Assembly: GCF_050003625.1 (NCBI RefSeq) | Contig: NC_134398.1 | Coordinates: 102,725,886-102,789,885, forward strand | Reading direction: 5' to 3' | DNA length: 64,000 nucleotides | Source of the DNA: Haematobia irritans | Lineage: Eukaryota > Arthropoda > Insecta > Diptera > Muscidae | Shown: in pieces, positions 54,432-64,000 of the stretch | Layout of the letters: every line of letters starts with the position of its first letter | How positions within the stretch are numbered: position 1 is the first letter of the stretch | Program-made: the position numbers and the translations under genes | Notes under the pieces: generated by a model | Databases searched by the model: none | The model's input: only the letters and a program-made list of their open reading frames with translations | Told to the model about the DNA's origin: nothing

Positions 54432-55030
54432 GAATGTGTCTATATATCAATAACCTATTGCTACCACATATGTTTTAGTTTTCTCACCACTTAAAATTCT
54501 GTTTATCCACCGATGAGTTGTTGTTATCCACATGATATATTTTTTTACTTGAATCCATAGTACTTCAAAATCCAATGAAGATCCATGATACTACATTTAT
54601 TATAGCCAATTAAAACAGAACAGCACCTATAGAAAAAGATAAAACAATATTAGTACAATTGGATAATTTGATTGAATGAATCTGAAAATAAACAAAAAAA
54701 TGAATTAGTGTATGATTTTTAACGAATATATACACATAAAACTTATCTTTCGAAACAAAATGGAAATTCCACGGCATTTCATATCCAAGTGGTCACGTAG
54801 TATCTTTAATTTTTGTTGTAAAAATTTTAGCAATCATATCCACAGTAATTATCCCATTTCTAGATTTCGTTTTCTTTTCCTTCAAACATAAAACAACGCA
54901 GACATTGAATTGTCAATGTATTCCAAAAATGCCATAATCATTCCACATTTTCATTTTGACTGCAATAATGATAACAGGTATATCGACCGCTAATATTTCT
55001 TTCATTTTCACAACTACAAGGCAGACTGTG
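54432..55030. other. AT-rich region after E
   Basis: No 3' LTR could be recognised and no gene is seen. Confidence 0.4.
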
Positions 55031-55039
55031 AATCACAAA

Positions 55040-55690
55040 TTCAAAATGTCATTCACGCACGCTCACGCATGCCGTTTTTAGAATTGCTCACGCTCACGAA
55101 TGAATTCGTAACATTCACGCACGATCACGCACGCCCGTTTTTGAATTTCTCACACTCACGCACGCTCACGAATGAATTCGTAACATTCACGCACGAAGGT
55201 GTTTATTGATTCACGCACGTTCACGAACCAAAATCCTGCAAAGATAAACAGTCACGATTGCAGAATAGTGACTACCGCACGCTCACGACGGGAAATATGA
55301 ACTCACGAACAACAAACTTATTCACGCACACTCACGATTCGAAAAAAACTACTCACGCACGTTCACGAACAATGAAACGTACTTCCACACACCCACGATT
55401 CATAAAAAACTATTCACTCACGCTCACGATGTAAAATGCAACTCACGCAAGTTCACGACATACGAAACTTACTCACGCACACTCACGATTCATAAAAACT
55501 ACTCATGCACGCTCACGATGTAAAATGCAACTCACGCACATTCACGATTCATAAAAACTATTCACGCACGCTCACGATGTAAAATCAACTCACGCTCGTT
55601 CACGACTATTATACTTACAAAACAAACGAAAAAATTTAATTCACGAATGAGTACGAACTTAAAAACTTACTCACTCTCGCTTGTGATACA
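55040..55690. repeat. degenerate tandem array, CACGCACGNTCACGA units
   Basis: Some 25 variants of a 15-20 bp unit (TCACGCACGCTCACGA) are interspersed with short AT spacers (TTCATAAAAACTA, ATGTAAAATGCAA). It has higher-order periodicity of about 60 bp between 55,310 and 55,600. Confidence 0.9.
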
Positions 55691-55699
55691 AATGAGCTA

Positions 55700-56199
55700 C
55701 CCACACAAATTCGCCAAAATATTTCTAATTAAAAATCTGAAGTTGAAAACGTACTCAATTAAAAAATTAACAGATACAATTAACATTTTAATCAAATCAA
55801 AATATAAACTCAATTAAAATTTGAATTGATTTTGTCTGAAAAACTTAATTAATTTTTTATTGAGGCAATCAATGATTTATAGTGTTATTGTTTACTTATT
55901 TTATTTTTTATTATATTATAATTACATATATTATAATTATACTATATAGAATTATTTTTTCAGATCTAAGCCAAAATTTAATGAACCAATGAAACCAATT
56001 ATTTCCGAAAATTGTTAATTTTATATTTGGAAGTATGTTTTCAATTTAAAAATGTAAAAATGTTCATTCATTATCTTAGTTGGCTTTATTATTTATTTTG
56101 ATTAACAAGTTAATTTTATAAGTTAATTAATTAATTGATTACGTTTTCAATTCCAATCAACTTTTCAATTGGAAATATTTTACTGATATTTTTTCGTGT
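55700..56199. mobile_element. AT-rich TA-flanked element (500 bp)
   Basis: It lies between TA (55698-55699) and TA (56200-56201). The ends are CCCACACAAATTCGCC and, reversed, CACGAAAAAATATCAG; both continue to AAAATATTTC. The interior is rich in AATTGATT/AATCAATT. It is related to the family at 58334-63391. Confidence 0.55.
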
Positions 56200-56763
56200 A
56201 AAGAAAAAATCCAACTATAATATAATCAGAAAGCACATAAGAAAGTGTAAACTCTTGTAAAGTTACCATAAATTATTTCATCGAAGAAACCAATAATTAT
56301 AAATAAATAAACAATACAATAAATAATTATTGCATCAATTAAAAAATAAAGTTTCGACCACAACCAATTAAGTAATTCATTGAAAGTGCCGGAAGAAATC
56401 AATTATTGTTTAATCAAATAAGGCTTCTTGTTTCTTATTAATTCTGTGATTGATATCTAATCTGTGGCAATATCTAAAAATAAAATGCTGCTTATGTTTA
56501 AAAATGTAGTCAAAGATCATATAATACATGAAATTATAATACTACATGAAACAATTGACTTCGTTATAAAGAATAGCGATAGATACGGCTTTTTTTTTTT
56601 TTGCTGCAGAAAATGTCTTGAATGCATAGAAAAATATCTTTCGTCCGAATGGTTGTCCTCGCTATATCTAGCAAGTAAACCAGGCCCAAAATTACGTTAA
56701 ATTGTGTGTGTTGTTGCATTCTCCCTAAATCATACCATTCAAAACAAATCATATTACTAGTGC

Positions 56764-57042
56764 GGTTTAAATGGGAGCTATATATAAATAAGGACCCATA
56801 TGGAAATTTGCTCTTCCGGAAGCCAAATATGGGGGCCCATTTGTAATACCATCCACCTACATAAATAACAACTACTTATACCAAGTTTTATATCGATAGC
56901 TTGTTTCGTTCGGAAATTAGGTTTCAACATGCGGACCGGCATCGCTAGATCGAGTTTCACCACGACCCAGAATATTATTCTGTATGAGAGCAGTATTTCA
57001 ATGTGTTACAACCGGAATGACGACGTCAGTTATACCCCAACA
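56764..57042 (+). repeat. partial copy of the 3005-4593 dispersed repeat
   Basis: Reads as the reverse complement of about 3045-3300 (AATACCATCC, AACAACTACTT, CGTTCGGAA, TTTCACCACGACCCAGAATA). Strongly diverged. Confidence 0.75.
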
Positions 57043-57344
57043 CATTATTCAGAATTTTTCGATATAAAAATGAAAGCAGTATCGATACTGGACATTTTGC
57101 TTAATATGCGTCATATATTTCAAATAGTTCATTGAGTACACTATGTTCATAGGATTTAAAATTTAACCCCATGAAACTATGTACATGTTAAAAAATTTAG
57201 TAAAATATACTTGAGTAAATCTTACTTTTTAAAGCTAATTATTAAAAAATAAATTTTAGCTGCGAAACATGAATAATGAAAATGTTGTTTTTAATAAAAT
57301 CTAGTATGAAGTCCAATACAGATATTTCATACATACTTTTTATC

Positions 57345-57915
57345 GTGAGCAAGACATTTTTGTAGATATAAAATTTGTCGTGAGCGTGAATAGGTTCGTG
57401 ATTTCTCGTGAGGCTGAATTAATTCGTGAATGTGAATTTTTTCGTGAACGTGAATTTCATCGTGAGTGTGAATTTTTCGTGAATGTGAGTTTCTTCGTGA
57501 ACGTGAATTTTCTCGTGAGAGTAAATTTTTCGTGAACGTGAATTTTCTCGTGAGAGTGAATTTTTCGTGAACGTGAATTTTTTCGTGAACGTGAATGTCA
57601 TCGTGAGTGTGAAGTTTTCGTGAATGTGAATTTCTTCGTGAACGTGAATTTCTTCGTGATCGTGAATTTTGTCGTGAGCGTGAATTTTTCGTGAATGTGA
57701 ATTTTTTCGTGAACGTGAATTTTGTCGTGAGCGTGATTTTGAAAAAAAATTACTCACGCACATTCACGAACAGAATTTGATGTTCACGCACGATCACTCA
57801 CGACACATTTTTGTTCAGTCCCATTCACGCACATGCACGTGATTTGGTCAAAATTTCATTCACGAATCACGTGACTCACGCGTGAATCACGCGTGTCACG
57901 AAAACTTCGTGTCAC
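57345..57915. repeat. degenerate tandem array, mostly inverted CACG units
   Basis: Bases 57345-57735 repeat TTTTTCGTGAACGTGAAT-like units, the reverse complement of the array at 55040-55690. From 57750 to 57915 the units switch back to the CACGCAC orientation and end in a palindromic GTGACTCACGCGTGAATCAC stretch. A minus-strand 114-codon frame is only a by-product of the repeat. Confidence 0.88.
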
Positions 57916-57920
57916 ACGCA

Positions 57921-58331
57921 CACCTCTACTGTGAATATACCTGAAATAAAAGGAACTATGTTAGCAATTTTTAATATACAAAATTCAAAAAAAAAAACGA
58001 CAATTAGATTTTTGTTACTGAGATGTAATGACATCGTACTTATCTTTTACATTTATTTCCAAAGAAATACTTTTGTATAGGTAAAGTAATTTATCGAATT
58101 GGAGAAACAGATGCTGTTTCAATCTTCGTAATGCTTCATGCGTATTGCATCAATCTCCATATACACAGCCCTTATGGGAAATTGTCCACAAAGCGATAAA
58201 ATTGTTTAGTTATGTACCATGACATATTTTCGTTCTCTCATTATGTTTGGCATATATACGGCGATCATCCTGTTTGTTTTGCTACGATAATATACACATA
58301 TACATGGCTGTTTGTGTTACTTCGATGCTTA
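57921..58331. other. no gene identified
   Basis: Short AT-rich stretch between the CACG array and the CACACAAAAAATT element. Confidence 0.45.
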
Positions 58332-59351
58332 TACACACAAAAAATTATCACCAAAATTTTTTCAATTAAACACTTAATTGAATTTGGAATCGGATTCAAT
58401 TAATATGTTAATTGATTCAATTAATTATTTAATCAAATCCGAATAAAAACCAATTAAAAAAATGATTGATATTTGTTACGTTTCCAATTAAAATATTAGT
58501 TGATTCAATCAATGTGTTAATCAATTCGGAAATAATTTTCAATTACAAACGTGATTGAAAAATTTTCCGTTTCCAATTACACATGCGATTGATCCAATCA
58601 CCTTTGTGATTGAAATTGAATAATTTTGAGCGATGGAAAGAGCGAAAAGAGAACAAGAGAACGGGTATTTATTCAACAATGTATAATGGAGAGATCAGTC
58701 TGTGGAAGTAACTCGTAACGAACGATCGGGTTTTTGTTTTTCGCGTAAATTGAAAAACATTATTGGCGACATTATGTCTGCTGCATTAAAAATGTGTGCA
58801 TAAATATTTTGAACGCAACAACAAATCATAGCAAAGGGTTGAAATAAATAAAGTGTGCAACAACAAATGTCCACGTGGTAAAGGTTTGAAAAAATATATG
58901 AAAGAACGCATTTGAAATTAGCTGTGTTTGTGTTTTGTGGTATTGTAAAAATGAAAAACAATCTACTTGTATCGAAGGTAAGAAATTGTGAAATGTGAAT
59001 ACCGTTTTCCATTGAAGTCTGTTTACATTAACCGGACTAAAATAATATATTTTTTATTCATTTCTTTTAGTGACCAATTTTATTTCGTAAAAATGACCAA
59101 TCAATCCCATCAACTCCATCATTTTATCAAATATATTAGAATATAAGAATATGTTTGTAATCAAAAGGTGGGTACCGTATTGATCTTTTAAAATTATAAA
59201 TTTCTTCCTTAAAAACAAGAGCGGTATGAGTTTTTTGGAAGATTCACCTTGAAGTTGCGAAGTAGCGTTGGCATTAAATTGCATTTTTGCTTTACCTGCC
59301 TTTTTCAGTTTGAACCCAAGTAGAGAGCAGTATATCTGATATATAAGCTAA

Positions 59352-61450
59352 CACACAAAAAATTATCACCAAAATTTTTTTTCAATTAAACACTTAACTG
59401 AATTTGGAAACGGATTCAATTAACATGTTAATTGATTCAATTAATTTGTTAATCAAATCCGAATAAAAACCAATTAAAAAAATGATTGATATTTGTTACG
59501 TTTCCAATTAAAATATTAATTGATTCAATCAATTTGTTAATCAATTCGGAAATAATTTTGAATTACAAACGTGATTGAAAATTTTCCCGTTTCCAATTAC
59601 ACATGTGATTGATCCAATCACCTTTGTGATTGAAATTGAATAATTTTGAGCGATGGAAAGAGCGAAAAGAGAACAAGAGAACGGGTATTTATTCAACAAT
59701 GTATAATGGAGAGATCAGTCTGTGGAAGTAACTCGTAACGAACGATCGGGTTTTTGTTGTTCGCGTAAATTGAAAAACATGATTGGCGACATTCTGTCTG
59801 CTGCATTCAAAATGTGTGCATAAATATTTTGAACGCAACAACAAATCATAGCAAAGGGTTGAAATAAATAAAGTGTGCAACAACAAACGGCCACGTGGTA
59901 AAGGTTTGAAAAAAATATATGAGAAAATGCATTTGAAATTACCTTTGTTTGTGTTTTGTGGTATTGTAAAAATGGAAAACAATCTACGTTTATTGGTAAG
60001 AAATTGTGAAATGTGAATACCGTTTTCCATTAAAGCCTGTTTACATTAAACGGACTAAAATAATATATTTTTTTATTCATTTCTTTTAGTGACCAATTTT
60101 ATTTCGTGAAATTGACCAATCAATCCAATCAAATCCCTCATTTTATCAATTATAATATATAAGAATATGTTTGCAATAAAAAAGTAGGTACCGTATTGAT
60201 CTCTTAAAATTATAAATTTTTTTCACTCCTAGTTCTTAAAACCAAGAGCGGTATGGGTTTGTTGGAAGATTCACCTTGAAGTTGCGAAGTGGCGTTGGCA
60301 TTAAATTGCATTTTTGTTTTACCTGCCTTTTTCAGTTTGAACCCAAATAGAGAGCAGTATATCTGATATATAAACTAATGAGCTGAATTATGTAATGGTA
60401 AAAAAGTTCTTTCTTTTGGATTTAAAAAAATGAAAAATATCCGAAAATAATAAAAATATGTATTTTCCATTTATATTTTTCCTATTTCCAGAATTTGCAA
60501 AGTATCATCAATATAATACCAAATATTACATTGCTTTCCCATTATTTTTGTCTTTGAGTGGTTCAAATTTTAATAGACGATTTCAATGTGTGGAAATTTT
60601 GGAAAGGAATTGTTACTAAAATTAAATTACCGAGCTCCTTAATACACCTTTTTTTGCTAAAAGACTACCACTGCAAAAGAAGATTATAAATCTGCAACCT
60701 GGAACTAAGAATTGAACTTGATATTCTATGCAGGTAATGTTTAACAAAATTAACTTTTAATTGAACAAAATTAAATTCGAATTATTTTGTTTACTTTCAG
60801 AAAAACTAAGGCTGCTGATTTATTGGAAATCTAGGCGCATCTACATATTAGAAGGAACATGCTAACATGGTTATTATTATAAGGAAGATAGTGATTTATA
60901 TAATTTATTTTTTCACCCTATAGTTGTTATTGATTGTAATTGTATTTGTAAGTTATGTTAGAACAAAACACAAATGACAAGAACCAAATTTATTTGTCTA
61001 TTGCATAATTCAAAAAATAATAAAATATTAAATATGTTTTATGAGAAACACACATTTTCTTTTATTTCAAATAAAACTAAATACGATTTTGGGGTCGCAA
61101 TATATAAATTTGTTGATCGAAATTTATAGCAAATTTCAATTAATTATTTAATTGAATGAATTAAATAGTTGATTGATTGTTGTCGCGAAATTAATTAAAA
61201 TTTTAATTGATTCAATTAAAACTGTGATTGAATTTTATGTTAAAAATCAATCACGTTTTTAATTGATTCAATCACACAATTAATTGATTCCGTGACAAAA
61301 GTCAATTAAATTTTTAATTAAAAATCGTGTTGGTTTTCAATCAAAATGGGTGATTGATACTATCATTTTCGTGATTGAAGACATTTCAATTAAAAAAATG
61401 ATTGAATCCGCGATTTTCGTGATTGAAATAAAAAAAAAATTTTTTGTGTG
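59352..61450. mobile_element. inner copy of the CACACAAAAAATT element (2.1 kb)
   Basis: It has perfect 13-bp inverted ends, CACACAAAAAATT and AATTTTTTGTGTG. Its left half matches 58334-59350 and its right half matches 61452-63391 (minus the MITE), so it sits in the middle of a copy of itself. AA on both sides may be the 2-bp target duplication. Confidence 0.75.
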
Positions 61451-61478
61451 AATGAGCTGAATTATGTAATGGTAAAAA

Positions 61479-62416
61479 CCCAGCAAAAACTAGCTGTCAT
61501 TACACGTTGCATTACATTGCGGCGAGTTATAATGACTAACTTGTAATGACAAAAATAAATACTTCTCGGTAATTTTCGAATTGTTATTCTCAAATTTTTA
61601 GGCAGTTGTAGTTAACGAATTAATAAAATAGAATAAATGATGGTACCATTAGGTATAATTATTCACATAATCGAGCACTTACATAAAATATCAAAAAGAA
61701 TATGTAATGTAACGGTAATTCTGAAAATTGATCCGTTAAGAAATTTTTATCACAAATATTTCATAATAATTGTGTTTAATGACATTGTCATATTATGTTT
61801 TAAATAAATGCTTTCTTATACCTCATTCACATTACATTTCCAAAATGCGCTTAAACTAAATTTCAAATGCCATTTGCCTTATAAAAAAGAGACTTAAAAT
61901 CCACTTTTCGTAGATTTTGAACCTTATGTGAATTGGCTATTGGGTATATTATAACGTAATTCACGAATCCAATTCCCTTAAACAACCTACATTTATTTCT
62001 ATTTTAAGTGTGAAATTAATTTGCATCTTATTTAGATTATTTATTAGATTTTTTGTTTATTTATACAATATTCGTTTCTATTCAAGTAGTTCTTCTATTA
62101 CAGCATCACTCGCCATATTTTGATTCATTGTAATCGGCGATAGAAATCAATATTTTCGAGATTTGGTTGCCTGAGACAATAAGTGGCTATTTTGCAAGGT
62201 TTGGTGTATCTACGAATAAGTCATTACATATTAGGTGATTATATGCTGTAAATGCACTACTTATTTTATGGCCGAAAGTATGCCTGGGGAGAAGTACTTT
62301 CCTTCTAGGACATGCGTATGTAAATGTAATCCGAAGCGATGCCAATTAATAAGTGGTTATTAATTTTTAAATAGGCTTACCTACAAGATTACCGGGTAAT
62401 GAGAGTTTTTGCTGGG
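61479..62416. mobile_element. MITE with CCCAGCAAAAACT ends (938 bp)
   Basis: Perfect 13-bp inverted ends CCCAGCAAAAACT / AGTTTTTGCTGGG, with further similarity inside (TCATTAC). The homologous uninterrupted site is at about 60391-60400. The target duplication is at most two A residues. No coding sequence. Confidence 0.85.
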
Positions 62417-63393
62417 AAGTTCTTTCTTTCTATTTATATTTTTTCTATTTCTAGAACTTGCAAAGCATCATCAATATAATACCAAATATTACATTCCTTT
62501 CCCATTATTTTTGTCTTTGATTGGTTCAAATTTTAATAGACGATTTCAATGTGTGAAAATTTTGGAAAGCCATTGTTACTAAAATTAAATTACCGAGCTC
62601 CTTAATACACCTTTTTATGCTAAAAGACTACAACTGCAAAAGAAGATTATAAATCTGCAACCTGGAACTAAGAACTGAACTTGATATTCTATGCAGGTAA
62701 TGTTTACCAAAATTAACTTTTAATTGAACAAAATTAATTTCTAATTATTCTGTTTACTTTCAGAAAAACTAACTTAGCTTACAGGCTGCTGATTTATTGG
62801 AAATCTAGGCGCATCTACAATTAGAAGGAACATGCTGACATGGTTATTATGATAAGGAAGATAGTTTATAAGGGATATAGTTTTTTTTTCACCCTATGGT
62901 TGTTATTGATAGTAATTGTATGTGTACGTTATGTTAGAACAAAACATACAAGAACCAAATTTATTTGTATATTGCATAATTAAAAAAATAAAATATTGAA
63001 TATGTTTTATAAGAAACACATGTTTTCTTTTTTAGGGCGCAATATATAAATTATTTGATTGAAATTTCTAGCCAATTTCAATTAATTATTATATTGAATG
63101 AATCAAATAGTTGATTGATTTTTGTGGCGATTTTAATTAAAATTTTAATTGATTCAATTAAAACTGTGCTTGAATTTTATGTTAAAAATCAATCACGTTT
63201 TTAATTGATTCAATCACACAATTAATTGATTCCGTGACAAAAGTCAATTAAATTTTTAATTGAAAATCGTGTTGGTTTTCAATCAAAATGGGTGATTGAG
63301 ACTATCATTTTCGTGATTGAAGACATTTCAATTTAAAAAATGATTGAATCCGCTATTTTCGTGATTGAAATAAAAAAAAAAAATTTGTGTGTA

Positions 63394-64000
63394 GCCACAA
63401 AATAAACATTGAGTTTGGCAAATGGGGGGATACCTATACACAATGAGAATTAGAATTTAGTTCACAACAATAAAGTAATGCTATACTTATCTTTTGCCAA
63501 CCATAGATCACGCACAGGTATAAATTACATTTATTGGGGAACACCAAATGCCACTTCGGTTTTAGTTTTGTTCTGTACAAACCACTTTTTTTGCCAGACT
63601 CGACATTAACAGGTAGCCTTCCATCAATATTTCATCAACATTTATTATTCAGTGTCAGACGACACGTTTTGCTTTACATGAACAAATTTTATTGTTCCTG
63701 TTTATTTGGCATATACACAATCGTGCGTCATTCACCACCAGTTACATCGGCTACTTGTGTGCATTTCATTTCCATGAACCAACAATGGACATTGAAGGTA
63801 TACCCATAATGATAGAAAATTCTGAAACGTCGTAAGTGATACCTAGAAAAGCGAGAAAAGGAAGAATTAGAACGACAGCAACGGAAAATTACACTTATCT
63901 TATACATTCACTTTCAAACGCATAATTATTATTAGGATTGGAGAACCGACATGGTCTGCTGCTTTTGGAAATGTACACCTTTCATTATGCTAGACACTGT
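63394..64000. other. no supported feature
   Basis: A 91-codon frame at 63534-63809 has no recognisable domain. No repeat structure was resolved to the end of the window. Confidence 0.4.

Larger units (their letters stand above)
58334..63391. mobile_element. AT-rich TA element with CACACAAAAAATT ends, outer copy
   Basis: It is flanked by TA (58332-58333, 63392-63393). The left end is CACACAAAAAATTATCACC and the right end closes AAATTTGTGTG. The outer copy is 58334-59350 plus 61452-63391; a second full copy (59352-61450) is nested in it, and a MITE (61479-62416) lies in its right half. The termini are dense with AATTGATTCAATTAA palindromes. Short frames such as 59012-58695 have no recognisable domain, so it is non-autonomous. 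Confidence 0.7.

Noticed and set aside
55040..55690. CRISPR-like array
   Set aside because: Units are degenerate, spacing is irregular and spacers are AT repeats; the genome is eukaryotic.
57419..57763. 114-codon minus-strand protein rich in His, Lys, Phe and Thr
   Set aside because: It only translates the CACG array; no independent coding signal.
58334..61450. Two separate tandem duplications
   Set aside because: The correct ends at 59352 and 61450 make a nested insertion of the same family simpler.

Overview
This window is eukaryotic, repeat-saturated DNA, most likely from a higher (calyptrate, probably muscid) fly. The evidence is a tRNA-derived SINE of a type I recognise as common in house-fly and stable-fly relatives, the dispersed repeat with TATACCCTCCACCAT ends, mariner, Tc1-like, hAT and PIF/Harbinger transposons, and several Ty3/gypsy retrotransposons. 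The species assignment is inference. I could not identify a single-copy host gene anywhere; essentially every recognisable protein belongs to a transposable element.

Left part (1-7.9 kb): the 3' half of a LINE with a broken reverse transcriptase, a minus-strand SINE, a fly dispersed repeat with internal tandem units, a mariner split by a SINE (13-bp target-site duplication), a strong hairpin, and a small TA-flanked MITE.

Centre (7,884-35,401): one Ty3/gypsy element, here called A, can be reconstructed from its parts. Its 5' LTR starts at 7,884 and its 3' LTR ends at 35,401; both are 529 bp once insertions are removed, and the outer flanks share the 4-bp duplication CATA. The 5' LTR was hit three times: a palindrome-rich TA element (7,902-8,877), a hAT element (8,944-10,632) and a Tc1/mariner-like element (10,793-11,859). 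The 3' LTR is the empty site for all three. The A gag-pol frame was then split at GATG by a 16-kb composite (14,500-30,570) made of element B. That composite is bounded by inverted B LTRs and holds a minus-strand pol, plus-strand gag units duplicated in tandem, and two copies of a DD41D mariner. A further gypsy element C (14,899-20,628), with intact gag and pol reading frames and a TTTAAAC frameshift site, sits inside a B LTR.

Right of A (36.4-39.1 kb): a minus-strand relative of A, called F, preceded by a RING-H2 finger reading frame and cut by the palindrome-rich family. At 39.2-41.9 kb lies a hAT transposase tail split by a nested hAT MITE and a second G/C-run element. At 45.4-47.9 kb is a PIF/Harbinger transposon with a three-intron transposase gene (two 1-nt lesions) and a convergent Myb/SANT-like partner gene. 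At 49.9-54.4 kb is another decayed relative of A, called E.

The last 9 kb have few coding signals: inverted arrays of a CACG-rich repeat, members of an AT-rich family with CACACAAAAAATT ends (one copy nested inside another of the same family), and a MITE with CCCAGCAAAAACT ends. The main biology readable here is therefore the nesting order, the frameshift sites, and the structural oddities of B, F and the palindrome-rich elements.
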